From Phyllobacteriaceae bacterium (GTDB lineage Bacteria; Pseudomonadota; Alphaproteobacteria; Rhizobiales; Ancalomicrobiaceae), in the NCBI GenBank assembly GCA_012517025.1, contig JAAYVT010000129.1, positions 1 through 6,471 on the forward strand: a stretch of DNA of 6,471 nt. Direction: 5' to 3'. Under the pieces are notes generated by a model. That model was not told where the DNA came from. It did no database searches and saw only the letters and a list, made by a program, of their open reading frames with translations. Positions 1 to 6,322 of the stretch are shown piece after piece. Positions within the stretch are counted from its first letter, which is position 1. Each line of letters begins with the position of its first letter. The position numbers and the translations under genes were made by a program.

Positions 1-2
1 CG

Positions 3-662
3 GCGATCGCCTTCGATCGGCCGGCGACCGTGGTCGACGGCAACGTCGAGCGGGTGGTCGCCCGCCTGTTCGCGGTCGAGGACGAGATGCCGGCGGCGAA
101 GCCCGAGATCCGCCGCCTCGCCGCGACGCTGACGCCGGCGATGCGTCCCGGCGACTTCGCGCAGGCGACGATGGATCTCGGCGCGACGATCTGCACGCCG
201 CGGAAACCCGCCTGCGGCCTCTGTCCATGGACAGCCTCTTGCGCCGGGCGGCTCGCCGGTTCGCCGGAGTCGCTGCCGCGCCGGGCGGCGAAGACGGCGC
301 GGCCGACGCGGGTCGGCACGGTGTTCGTGGCGGTGCGCGCCGACGGGGCGGTGCTGCTGCGCCGTCGTCCGCCGAAGGGGCTGCTCGGCGGCATGACCGA
401 AGCGCCGGGCGGACCATGGGTCGAGGAGCCGGGCGGGGCGGAAGCTGCGCCGCCGCTCTCCGGACGATGGCGGCGGATCGCCGGGACGGTCGCCCACACC
501 TTCACCCATTTCCACCTCGAGCTGACGGTGATGCGCGGCGAGATCGCCGCCGGGACGCCGGCGCCGGCGGGGTGCTGGTGGTCGGCGCCGGAGGAGATCT
601 CCGGCGAAGCGCTGCCGACGGTCTTTCGGAAGGCGCTTTCGGCCGCCGGGATCGGCGACTGA
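3..662 (+). CDS. mutY: A/G-specific adenine DNA glycosylase MutY (5' truncated by window edge)
   Basis: MutY removes adenine mispaired with 8-oxoguanine or guanine in base excision repair. The reading frame is open from base 3, so the start lies outside the window; 219 residues are visible. The visible part begins at the end of the helix-hairpin-helix glycosylase domain. The motif VVDGNVERVVARLF (from about base 33) matches the MutY segment carrying the catalytic Asp, here the codon at 36-38. A [4Fe-4S] cluster motif follows with exact C-x6-C-x2-C-x5-C spacing; the Cys codons are at 192, 213, 222 and 240. From about base 300 comes the Nudix-like C-terminal domain that reads 8-oxoG. It includes the motif HTFTHFHLEL (about 495-524), equivalent to the FSH loop of E. 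coli MutY. The protein ends normally at TGA 660-662. A GTG at 30 is internal, not the start. Identification is firm. Confidence 0.96.
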   Translation, partial: AIAFDRPATVVDGNVERVVARLFAVEDEMPAAKPEIRRLAATLTPAMRPGDFAQATMDLGATICTPRKPACGLCPWTASCAGRLAGSPESLPRRAAKTARPTRVGTVFVAVRADGAVLLRRRPPKGLLGGMTEAPGGPWVEEPGGAEAAPPLSGRWRRIAGTVAHTFTHFHLELTVMRGEIAAGTPAPAGCWWSAPEEISGEALPTVFRKALSAAGIGD

Positions 663-811
663 AACGAGCGCGAGGGGCCGCCGACGTGGATGGCGGGGGG
701 GGCCGCGTCGACGACCCGCAATCTGGAATTTCTCTCGAGTACCGTCACGCAAACGTCGCCGACCGTCGAACAAGATGCGCGCCGCTTCATCCCCTTCTCG
801 CGGAGTTTCCG

Positions 812-1801
812 ATGCGTCGTCTCGCCCTTCTCGCCGCGCTTCTCGCCGGCGTCGCCACCCCCGCCGCCGCCTTCGACGTCGGCTCCTCGAAGACCTTCGC
901 CTTCGTCGCCCTCGGCGACATGCCCTACAAGCTGCCCGACGACTATCCGCGCTTCGAGAAGCTGATCGGCGAGATCAACACGCTGAAGCCGTCGGTGTCG
1001 ATCCACATGGGCGACATCAAGTCGGGCTCGACGGTGTGCTCGGACGAGATCTTCCAGAAGGTCAAGGACGAGTTCGCGATGTTCGAGGGGCCGCTGGTCT
1101 ACACCGTCGGCGACAACGAGTGGACCGACTGCCATCGCGAGAAGGCGGGCAAGTTCGATCCGAACGAGCGGCTGAACAAGGTGCGCGAGATGTTCTTCGC
1201 CGAGGCGAAGTCGCACGGCCAGCACCCGATCGCGCTGGAGCGCCAGTCAGAGCTGATGCCCGAGGTCAAAACCTGGGACGGCAAGACCTTCGTGGAGAAC
1301 ACCCGCTTCGAGATGAACGGCGTGATGTTCGTCCAGCCGCACATTCCGGGCTCCAACAACAACCTGGAGAACCGCAGCCTCGACAACGTCAAGGAGTTCT
1401 TCGCGCGCGACGCGGCGAACCAGAAGTGGCTCGAGGCCGCCTTCGACAAGGCCAAGGCCGACAAGCTCGGCGCGGTCGTCATCTCGATCCAGGCCGACAT
1501 GTGGGACATCAAGCAGACCGAGCCGGAGGTGCCGCTCGCCTCGGGCTTCGTCAAGACGCTGAAGACGATCGAGAAGCAGGCCAAAGCCTTCGGCAAGCCG
1601 GTGCTGCTGATCAACGGCGACGCCCACTTCTTCGAGGTGACGCCGTTCTACGGCACCGACACCAAGGCGGTGCCGAACGTCACCCGACTGCAGGTGCCGG
1701 GCGAGAAGATCGTCGGCGCGGTGCGGGTGATCGTCGACCCCGAAAACGCCGACATGCCTTTCGCCTTCCAGCCGATCGCCGAGGTTCCGGCGGCGAAGTG
1801 A
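812..1801 (+). CDS. Predicted periplasmic metallophosphoesterase-like protein
   Basis: 329 residues. The start at ATG 812 is set by GGAG (802-805) six bases upstream and by an immediate signal peptide: Arg2-Arg3, a Leu/Ala-rich core, and a likely cleavage after Ala18-Ala-Ala20. The frame stays open upstream into mutY, but that part is only GC-rich shadow. The order of motifs fits the calcineurin-like metallophosphoesterase fold: GDMPY (35-39), MGD (66-68), GDNEWTDC (100-107), VQPHIPGSNN (174-183), SIQAD (225-229) and NGDAHFF (268-274). Compared with the canonical DxH / GD / GNH(D/E) / H / GHxH pattern, several metal-binding His or Asn positions are replaced. Metal content and substrate are therefore uncertain, and a phosphatase role is inference from fold. 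The mature protein has only two cysteines, C76 and C107, which could form a disulfide in the periplasm. It lies 149 bp downstream of mutY and is probably transcribed separately. Proteins of this type are often annotated as hypothetical. Confidence 0.85.
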   Translation: MRRLALLAALLAGVATPAAAFDVGSSKTFAFVALGDMPYKLPDDYPRFEKLIGEINTLKPSVSIHMGDIKSGSTVCSDEIFQKVKDEFAMFEGPLVYTVGDNEWTDCHREKAGKFDPNERLNKVREMFFAEAKSHGQHPIALERQSELMPEVKTWDGKTFVENTRFEMNGVMFVQPHIPGSNNNLENRSLDNVKEFFARDAANQKWLEAAFDKAKADKLGAVVISIQADMWDIKQTEPEVPLASGFVKTLKTIEKQAKAFGKPVLLINGDAHFFEVTPFYGTDTKAVPNVTRLQVPGEKIVGAVRVIVDPENADMPFAFQPIAEVPAAK

Positions 1802-1827
1802 GCCGCGACCGTCCGGTTCGGACAGGC

Positions 1828-1853
1828 GACGCCCCGGAGCGATCCGGGGCGTC
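1828..1853. terminator. GC-rich hairpin between convergent genes, likely terminator
   Basis: A perfect 11-bp inverted repeat, gacgccccgga (1828-1838) and tccggggcgtc (1843-1853), encloses a GCGA tetraloop. It lies 26 bp after the stop of the metallophosphoesterase-like gene and 23 bp beyond the stop of the convergent peptidase gene. On the + strand only a short T-run (GTTT, 1858-1861) follows, and no T-run follows on the - strand. Intrinsic termination is therefore better supported for the + gene. The position and symmetry suggest it could serve both. Confidence 0.65.
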
Positions 1854-1876
1854 GTGCGTTTCGCAGGCCCGCGGCT

Positions 1877-2638
1877 TCAGCGCAGCATCTCGGGGCGATA
1901 TTCGAAGTGCATGGTGTCGTAGTGATACCAGCGCGCGCCCCAGACGAAGCCGTGACGTTCGAACACGGCGGCGATATCGACCGGGATCCGGTTCTTGTAG
2001 GCGACCTTGCGGCCGGACGGATCGGACCAATACCAGTAGTCCGAATATTTCGTCGCCACGTCGACGGCGATGCCCCAGCCGTGCGCCGACACCCGGTCGG
2101 TACCGGCGATGACGCGGCAATTGTAGGTGCCGGCGGAGGGGACGAGGAACTTCTTCCACTCCGGCGGTCCGGCCTCGAGTTCCTTCGAGACGGCGGCGAG
2201 GGCTTCGGCGGCGCCGGCGCGGGAGGAGAAGGCGACCTTGCCGCCGCCCCATTTCGGCACCCAGGCGACCTGGACCAAGTGCTTCTTCACCTCGCCCTTG
2301 CGGCAGTCGCCGTAGACCGCGTCGAAGAAGGCGCCGGTGCGATAACGCCCCGGATCGACGTCCTTGCCCGGCGCGGTCGCGGCGGACCCGGCGGCCGGAT
2401 AGGGATCGGCGAACATGTCGTCGAGATCGGGATCGGCGAGGCGTTGCTCGAAGGTCTTGGTCCGGCCGTCGTCGATCTTCAGCCTCGCGCCGGACTTCAT
2501 CACCAGTTCGCCGCCCTCGACCCGATCGACGAAGCCGGGATAGGCGGCGGCGAGTTTTTCGCCCGGCCCCTCGGCGGCGGCGGCGAACGGCGCCAGCGCG
2601 ACCGATGCGAGGACGCACACGAAGACGCGTTTCGACAT
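1877..2638 (-). CDS. Secreted M15-family (VanY/DdpX-like) peptidoglycan carboxypeptidase-like protein
   Basis: 253 residues. The start at 2638 is supported by a strong Shine-Dalgarno GGGAGG (complement around 2646-2651) about 7 bases upstream and by a signal peptide: Lys3-Arg4, a hydrophobic stretch, and likely cleavage near Ala20-22. The C-terminal half carries the zinc peptidase M15 signature: SAHGWGIAVD, giving zinc ligands His186 and Asp193, then DTMHFEYRPE with Asp241 as the likely catalytic acid/base and His244 as the third zinc ligand. The family cleaves D-Ala-D-Ala or L-Ala-D-Glu type bonds in peptidoglycan; which bond is cut here cannot be read from the sequence. The first 110 or so mature residues (about 23-130) resemble no domain I recognise. 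Two cysteines, C112 and C174, remain after signal removal and may pair. The gene lies 106 bp downstream of ccrM on the same strand, so it may receive read-through, but its own leader is long enough for a promoter. Confidence 0.88.
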   Translation of the reverse strand: MSKRVFVCVLASVALAPFAAAAEGPGEKLAAAYPGFVDRVEGGELVMKSGARLKIDDGRTKTFEQRLADPDLDDMFADPYPAAGSAATAPGKDVDPGRYRTGAFFDAVYGDCRKGEVKKHLVQVAWVPKWGGGKVAFSSRAGAAEALAAVSKELEAGPPEWKKFLVPSAGTYNCRVIAGTDRVSAHGWGIAVDVATKYSDYWYWSDPSGRKVAYKNRIPVDIAAVFERHGFVWGARWYHYDTMHFEYRPEMLR

Positions 2639-2744
2639 GACCGATCCTCCCGAAACGGAGTTCCGTCCGATCAGATCGCGCGTCGCGCGGGGATTTCCAT
2701 GCGCACTCGCGCGGAGGCGACGCGAGGTCGCGCCCCGGCGGGCG

Positions 2745-3893
2745 TCATTCGCCGTGACGGCGGCGCCATTCCTTGCGCAGGTCGTCGATGACGATCGGCC
2801 GGCCGTCGCGCGAGGCGTACCAGTAGGTCCAGCCGTTGCAGGCCTCCGCCCCCTGCACCAGGGCGCCAACGCGGTGGATCGAACCGGTGTGGCCGAGTGC
2901 TTCCAAACTGCCGTCGATGCGCACCTTGGCGAGGTGGCGACCACGGGCGTCGAACAGGATCTCGCCGGGCTCGATCATTCCGGCCTCGATCAGCGCGCCC
3001 AAGGGCACGCGGATCTCGGCGCGTTTGCCGCGCACCAGTTCGAGCGCCTCGTCCTCCAGGGGCACGACGGCGTCGATGCGGGCGCGGGCGGCCTCGGCAT
3101 AAGTGCCGTCGCGCTCGATGCCGACGAAGCGGCGGCCGAGCCGTTTCGCCACCGCGCCGGTGGTGCCGGTGCCGAAGAAGGGATCGAGCACCACGTCGCC
3201 GGGGTTCGACGAGGCGAGCAGGACGCGGTGGAGCAGACCTTCCGGCTTCTGGGTCGGATGGACCTTGTCGCCGGTCTCCGACTTCAGGCGTTCGCCGCCG
3301 GTGCAGATCGGGATGGTCCAGTCGGAGCGCATCTGAGTGTCTTCGTTGAAGGCCTTCAGCGCGTCGTAGTTGAAGGTGTATTTCTTGGCGTCCTTGTCGC
3401 GACCGGCCCAGATCAGGGTCTCGTGGGCGTTCTGGAAGCGCTTGCCCTTGAAATTGGGCATCGGGTTGGTCTTGCGCCACACCACGTCGTTGAGGATCCA
3501 GAAGCCGAGGTCCTGCAGGATCGCGCCGACGCGGAAGATGTTGTGATAGGAGCCGATCACCCACAAGGTGCCGTTCGGCTTCAGAACGCGGCGCACCGCC
3601 AAGAGCCAGGCGCGGGTGAAGGCGTCGTAGGCCTCGAAACTGTCGAAGCGATCCCACTCGTCGTCGACGGCGTCGACGAGGCTCTGGTCGGGGCGGTGCA
3701 GCTCGCCGGCGAGCTGCAGATTGTAGGGCGGATCGGCGAAGACGAGGTCGACCGACTTCGGCGGCACCTTCTCCAATTCGGCGACGCAATCACCGACCAG
3801 GATGCGATCGAGCCAGCCCGCGGCTTCGGTCGCGGACGTCGAGGAGAGGACAGGCGAGCCCGTTCGGGCCGTCCGGATACGCGACTGGGACAT
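2745..3893 (-). CDS. ccrM: CcrM-type adenine-N6 DNA methyltransferase (GANTC)
   Basis: 382 residues. CcrM methylates the adenine of GANTC late in the alphaproteobacterial cell cycle, converting hemimethylated to fully methylated DNA and thereby timing transcription. It is a beta-class methyltransferase. The catalytic motif DPPYNLQL is at residues 54-61, ahead of the S-adenosylmethionine-binding motif DPFFGTGTTG (237-246). KVHPTQKPEGLL (210-221) and the flanking VGIERD (257-262) are also typical. The C-terminal extension (about 280-380), containing CNGWTYWYAS, corresponds to the DNA-recognition domain found in CcrM but not in smaller solitary methylases. Length is close to known CcrM proteins (about 360-380 residues). 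The start ATG at 3891-3893 has only a weak purine-rich stretch (AGGCGAG) upstream. No restriction enzyme gene lies beside it, consistent with a solitary regulatory methylase. It is divergent from the HAD-amn unit; possible CtrA sites upstream are listed separately. Confidence 0.97.
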   Translation of the reverse strand: MSQSRIRTARTGSPVLSSTSATEAAGWLDRILVGDCVAELEKVPPKSVDLVFADPPYNLQLAGELHRPDQSLVDAVDDEWDRFDSFEAYDAFTRAWLLAVRRVLKPNGTLWVIGSYHNIFRVGAILQDLGFWILNDVVWRKTNPMPNFKGKRFQNAHETLIWAGRDKDAKKYTFNYDALKAFNEDTQMRSDWTIPICTGGERLKSETGDKVHPTQKPEGLLHRVLLASSNPGDVVLDPFFGTGTTGAVAKRLGRRFVGIERDGTYAEAARARIDAVVPLEDEALELVRGKRAEIRVPLGALIEAGMIEPGEILFDARGRHLAKVRIDGSLEALGHTGSIHRVGALVQGAEACNGWTYWYASRDGRPIVIDDLRKEWRRRHGE

Positions 3894-3934
3894 GAACGCA
3901 CTCGCCTGTATGTACGCGGCTACTCGATGCCCGC

Positions 3935-3965
3935 ATGGTTACCGATCGAGGTAAAAGTCGGGTAA
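3935..3965 (-). promoter_or_regulatory. Candidate CtrA-binding region upstream of ccrM
   Basis: Read toward ccrM, the complement contains TTAC-N7-TTAC (3965-3951), a two-mismatch form of the CtrA full site TTAA-N7-TTAA. About 9 bp further on is GTAACCAT (3942-3935), one mismatch from the CtrA half-site TTAACCAT. The elements lie 42 to 72 bp upstream of the ccrM start, where an activator overlapping a -35 region would sit. CtrA-dependent transcription of ccrM is established in Caulobacter and reported in related alphaproteobacteria. Binding here is inference from pattern only, and no clear -10 element is visible. Confidence 0.4.
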
Positions 3966-4057
3966 AGACCCTCTCCGGCGCGGGGCCGGGGCCGCGAACG
4001 CGGGCGCCGGGCCATGCGAACGGCGGGGATCGCGGGCCGGCTTCCCGCCGCGCGCCC

Positions 4058-4086
4058 TTCCCGTCGTCACGAAGCCCCCCTACAAA
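4058..4086 (+). promoter_or_regulatory. Weak sigma-70-like promoter candidate for the HAD-amn unit
   Basis: TTCCCG (4058-4063) and TACAAA (4081-4086) are separated by 17 bp and lie 33 bp ahead of the HAD start. TACAAA is one of the few A-rich stretches in a GC-dense leader. The -35 match is poor, so this is tentative. Confidence 0.22.
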
Positions 4087-4103
4087 GGACGCAGGTCCCT
4101 TCC

Positions 4104-4108
4104 GACTC
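4104..4108. promoter_or_regulatory. GANTC (CcrM methylation) site in the HAD-amn leader
   Basis: GACTC lies directly beside the Shine-Dalgarno sequence GGGAG (4109-4113) of the HAD gene. It is the only GANTC in the divergent ccrM/HAD region. As the target of the methylase encoded next door, its methylation state could affect transcription, but it could equally be a chance site. Confidence 0.45.
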
Positions 4109-4118
4109 GGGAGACTTC

Positions 4119-4796
4119 ATGCTGGTCATCTTCGATTGCGACGGTGTGCTGATCGACAGCGAGATCGTCGCCGCCCGCCTGGAGGCGGAAGCCATCACCG
4201 ACCTCGGCCTGCCGACCACCGCCGAACAGATCTGCACCCGCTTCGCCGGCACCACGACGCGCGAGGTTTGGGCGACGCTGGAACGCGAGCTCGGACGGCC
4301 CTTGCCGCCCGGCTTCTTCGAGCGCCATCTCGCCCATGTCCGCGACGTGTTCTCGCGCGAGCTCGAGGCGATCCCAGGGGCGCGGCGGGCGGTGGAGACG
4401 GTGGCGGAACGGGGGCTCCCCTACTGCGTCGCCTCCTCCACCCACCTGCCCTCGCTCCTCAACAACCTCGGCACCACCGGACTGGTCGACCTGTTCGACG
4501 GCAACGTCTTCTCGGCGAGCCAGGTGAAACGGGCGAAGCCGGCGCCGGACGTGTTCCTGTTCGCGGCCTGTCAGATGGGGTCGGACCCGGCCGACTGCAT
4601 GGTGGTCGAGGATTCGGTCGCCGGCGTCACCGCGGCGCGGCGCGCCGGCATGCCGGTCGTCGGCTTCGTCGGCGGCAGCCACGTCACCGACGGACACGCC
4701 GATCGGCTGACCGCGGCGGGAGCGCGGGCGATCTTCGGCCACATGAGCGATCTGCCCGCCGTGCTCGCGGCACAGGGCATCCGCGCCGCCGCCTGA
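4119..4796 (+). CDS. HAD-superfamily IA hydrolase (phosphatase / phosphomutase-like)
   Basis: 225 residues. The start ATG 4119 is chosen because GGGAG (4109-4113) lies five bases upstream and because HAD motif I must lie at the extreme N-terminus: FDCDGVLID, residues 5-13, with nucleophile Asp6 and acid/base Asp8. Residues about 15-80 form the helical C1 cap. Motif II is the Ser in VASST (104-108), motif III is Lys140 in AKPAPD, and motif IV is VVEDS (162-166) with Glu164 and Asp165, so all catalytic elements are present. The [E/D]D form of motif IV is that of the HAD-IA variant 3 group, which includes beta-phosphoglucomutase-like enzymes, sugar phosphatases and phosphoglycolate phosphatase relatives. 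The substrate cannot be assigned from sequence. amn follows after 20 bp on the same strand, so the two are probably cotranscribed, hinting at a nucleotide or ribose-phosphate substrate (inference). Confidence 0.9.
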   Translation: MLVIFDCDGVLIDSEIVAARLEAEAITDLGLPTTAEQICTRFAGTTTREVWATLERELGRPLPPGFFERHLAHVRDVFSRELEAIPGARRAVETVAERGLPYCVASSTHLPSLLNNLGTTGLVDLFDGNVFSASQVKRAKPAPDVFLFAACQMGSDPADCMVVEDSVAGVTAARRAGMPVVGFVGGSHVTDGHADRLTAAGARAIFGHMSDLPAVLAAQGIRAAA

Positions 4797-4816
4797 ACGA
4801 CGAGAGGAGGATCGCC

Positions 4817-6298
4817 ATGCAGGCCGCCGAGATCGAAACGCCGCCGCCCTCCGGCTTCGTGCGATTCACCGACCCCGAAGCGGCGGTGAATCGGTTGATC
4901 GCGCTCTACGAGGAGGCGATCGCCTTCCTCTCCCGCCGCTTCGCCGAGGTGGCGGAGAGCGGGCGAGTGGAGGGGCGGATCCGCGCCTTCTACCCGGAGA
5001 TCCGGATCTCGATCGACACCCACGCCCGGCTCGATTCGCGCCTCGCCTTCGGCTACGTCCAAGGCCCCGGCAGCTACGCCACCACGGTGACGCGACCCGA
5101 TCTCTTCCGCAGCTATCTGCGCATTCAGATCGAGCAGCTGCTCGCCAATCACGGCGTGCCGGTGGAAATCGGCGCCTCGGATCTGCCGATCCCGCTGCAT
5201 TTCGCGCTGACGAGCGACGTCTCGGTGACCTACGACGTCGCCGAGCGGATCGGGCGGCCGATCCGCGACGTCTTCGACGTGCCGGATCTCGCGGTCACCG
5301 ACGATTCGATCGTCAACGGCACCTGGACGCCGAGGAACGGCGAGGCGGCGCCGCTCGCCCCGTTCACCGCGCCGCGCATCGATTATTCGCTCGCCCGGCT
5401 GCAGCACTACACCGCGACGCGGGCCGAGAACTTCCAGAACTACGTGCTCTTCACCAACTACCAGTTCTACATCGACGAATTCGTCGCCCACGCGCGGCGG
5501 ATGCTGACGGAGCCGGAGAGCGGCTTCGAGGCCTTCGTCGAGCCCGGCAACGTGGTGTGGCGCCCCGGCGAGAGCGAGCCGTCGGAGGGGGCGGCCCCGG
5601 CGCGACTGCCGCAGATGCCGGCCTATCATCTGGTCAGGCCGGGGCACGCCGGCATCACCATGGTCAACATCGGGGTGGGGCCGTCGAACGCCAAGACCAT
5701 CACCGACCACGTCGCGGTGCTGCGCCCGCACGCCTGGGTGATGCTCGGCCATTGTGCGGGTCTGAGGAACACCCAGAAGCTCGGCGACTACGTGCTCGCC
5801 CACGCCTATGTGCGCGACGACCACGTGCTCGACGCCGACTTGCCGCTGTGGGCGCCGATCCCGGCGCTGGCCGAAATCCAGGTGGCGCTCGAGCAGGCGG
5901 TCGCCGAGATCACCGGGCTTTCCGGCTACGAATTGAAGTCGGTGATGCGCACCGGTACGGTCGCCACCATCGACAATCGCAACTGGGAACTCCGCGACCA
6001 GCAGGAGCTGGTCGAGCGCTTCTCACAGTCGCGCGCCGTCGCCCTCGACATGGAATCGGCGACGATCGCCGCCAACGGCTTCCGCTTCCGGGTGCCCTAC
6101 GGAACGCTCCTGTGCGTCTCCGACAAGCCGCTGCACGGCGAGCTGAAGTTGCCCGGCATGGCGAGCGAGTTCTACCGCCGGCAGGTCGGTCAGCACCTGG
6201 AGATCGGCATCCGCGCCATGGAGAAGCTGCGCAAGCAACCGGCCGAGAAGATCCACTCGCGCAAACTGAGGTCCTTCGAGGAAGTGGCCTTCCAGTGA
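4817..6298 (+). CDS. amn: AMP nucleosidase
   Basis: 493 residues, close to the 484 of E. coli Amn. It hydrolyses AMP to adenine and ribose 5-phosphate in the cytoplasm, controlling AMP level and feeding purine salvage. The start ATG 4817 has a near-perfect AGGAGG (4805-4810) six bases upstream. The N-terminal domain (about 15-180) is the AMP-nucleosidase-specific domain. The C-terminal domain (about 265-475) is the nucleoside phosphorylase fold, with GVGPSNAK (286-293), GHCAGL (311-316), GDYVLAHAYVRDDHVLDA (323-340), DNRNWELR (386-393), DMES (411-414) and SDKP (435-438). The last holds the Asp expected to protonate the purine. A short Glu/Pro/Ala-rich linker at about 251-266 looks like a variable loop. 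The gene lies 20 bp downstream of the HAD hydrolase, probably in the same transcript, and converges on a partial gene with a 24-bp gap. The frame remains open far upstream, but that part overlaps the HAD gene and is shadow. Confidence 0.96.
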   Translation: MQAAEIETPPPSGFVRFTDPEAAVNRLIALYEEAIAFLSRRFAEVAESGRVEGRIRAFYPEIRISIDTHARLDSRLAFGYVQGPGSYATTVTRPDLFRSYLRIQIEQLLANHGVPVEIGASDLPIPLHFALTSDVSVTYDVAERIGRPIRDVFDVPDLAVTDDSIVNGTWTPRNGEAAPLAPFTAPRIDYSLARLQHYTATRAENFQNYVLFTNYQFYIDEFVAHARRMLTEPESGFEAFVEPGNVVWRPGESEPSEGAAPARLPQMPAYHLVRPGHAGITMVNIGVGPSNAKTITDHVAVLRPHAWVMLGHCAGLRNTQKLGDYVLAHAYVRDDHVLDADLPLWAPIPALAEIQVALEQAVAEITGLSGYELKSVMRTGTVATIDNRNWELRDQQELVERFSQSRAVALDMESATIAANGFRFRVPYGTLLCVSDKPLHGELKLPGMASEFYRRQVGQHLEIGIRAMEKLRKQPAEKIHSRKLRSFEEVAFQ

Positions 6299-6322
6299 GG
6301 TCACCTCGCCGGCGTCGCTCCG

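Noticed and set aside
695..702. Run of eight G in the mutY downstream region
   Set aside because: Lies in noncoding sequence, so phase variation by slippage would have no coding target; it could also be a sequencing-length uncertainty.
725..760. Possible EcfG-type promoter (GGAAT...CGT) ahead of the metallophosphoesterase-like gene
   Set aside because: The spacing between the GGAAT and the candidate CGT words is 13 or 24 bp rather than 16-17, and neither element matches fully.
227..811. Upstream extension of the metallophosphoesterase-like frame overlapping mutY
   Set aside because: It overlaps the well-supported mutY frame and encodes Arg/Ala/Gly-rich low-complexity sequence. The signal peptide and ribosome binding site fix the start at 812.
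2717..2731. Small hairpin (gcgac / gtcgc) downstream of ccrM as a terminator
   Set aside because: Only five base pairs, no T-run on the minus strand, and such repeats are expected by chance in GC-rich DNA.
2637..3965. Long plus-strand open frame antisense to ccrM
   Set aside because: It mirrors ccrM in a high-GC genome where stop codons are rare in opposing frames, and its translation shows no recognisable domain.
4014..4118. Earlier ATG at 4014 as the HAD start
   Set aside because: It would add 35 Arg/Pro/Ala-rich residues before HAD motif I and has no good ribosome binding site; the ATG at 4119 has both features.
3935..4816. Upstream extension of the amn frame, from an ATG at 3935
   Set aside because: It passes through the HAD gene in another frame. 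The AGGAGG at 4805-4810 and the fit to Amn length set the start at 4817.
4571..5824. Long minus-strand open frame across the HAD-amn junction
   Set aside because: It is antisense to two clearly identified genes, rich in Arg/Gly/His/Asp, and has no recognisable motif; a GC-driven shadow.
6296..6306. GAGGT-C-ACCTC inverted repeat at the end of amn as a terminator
   Set aside because: The one-base centre cannot form a hairpin loop with this stem, and no T-run follows.
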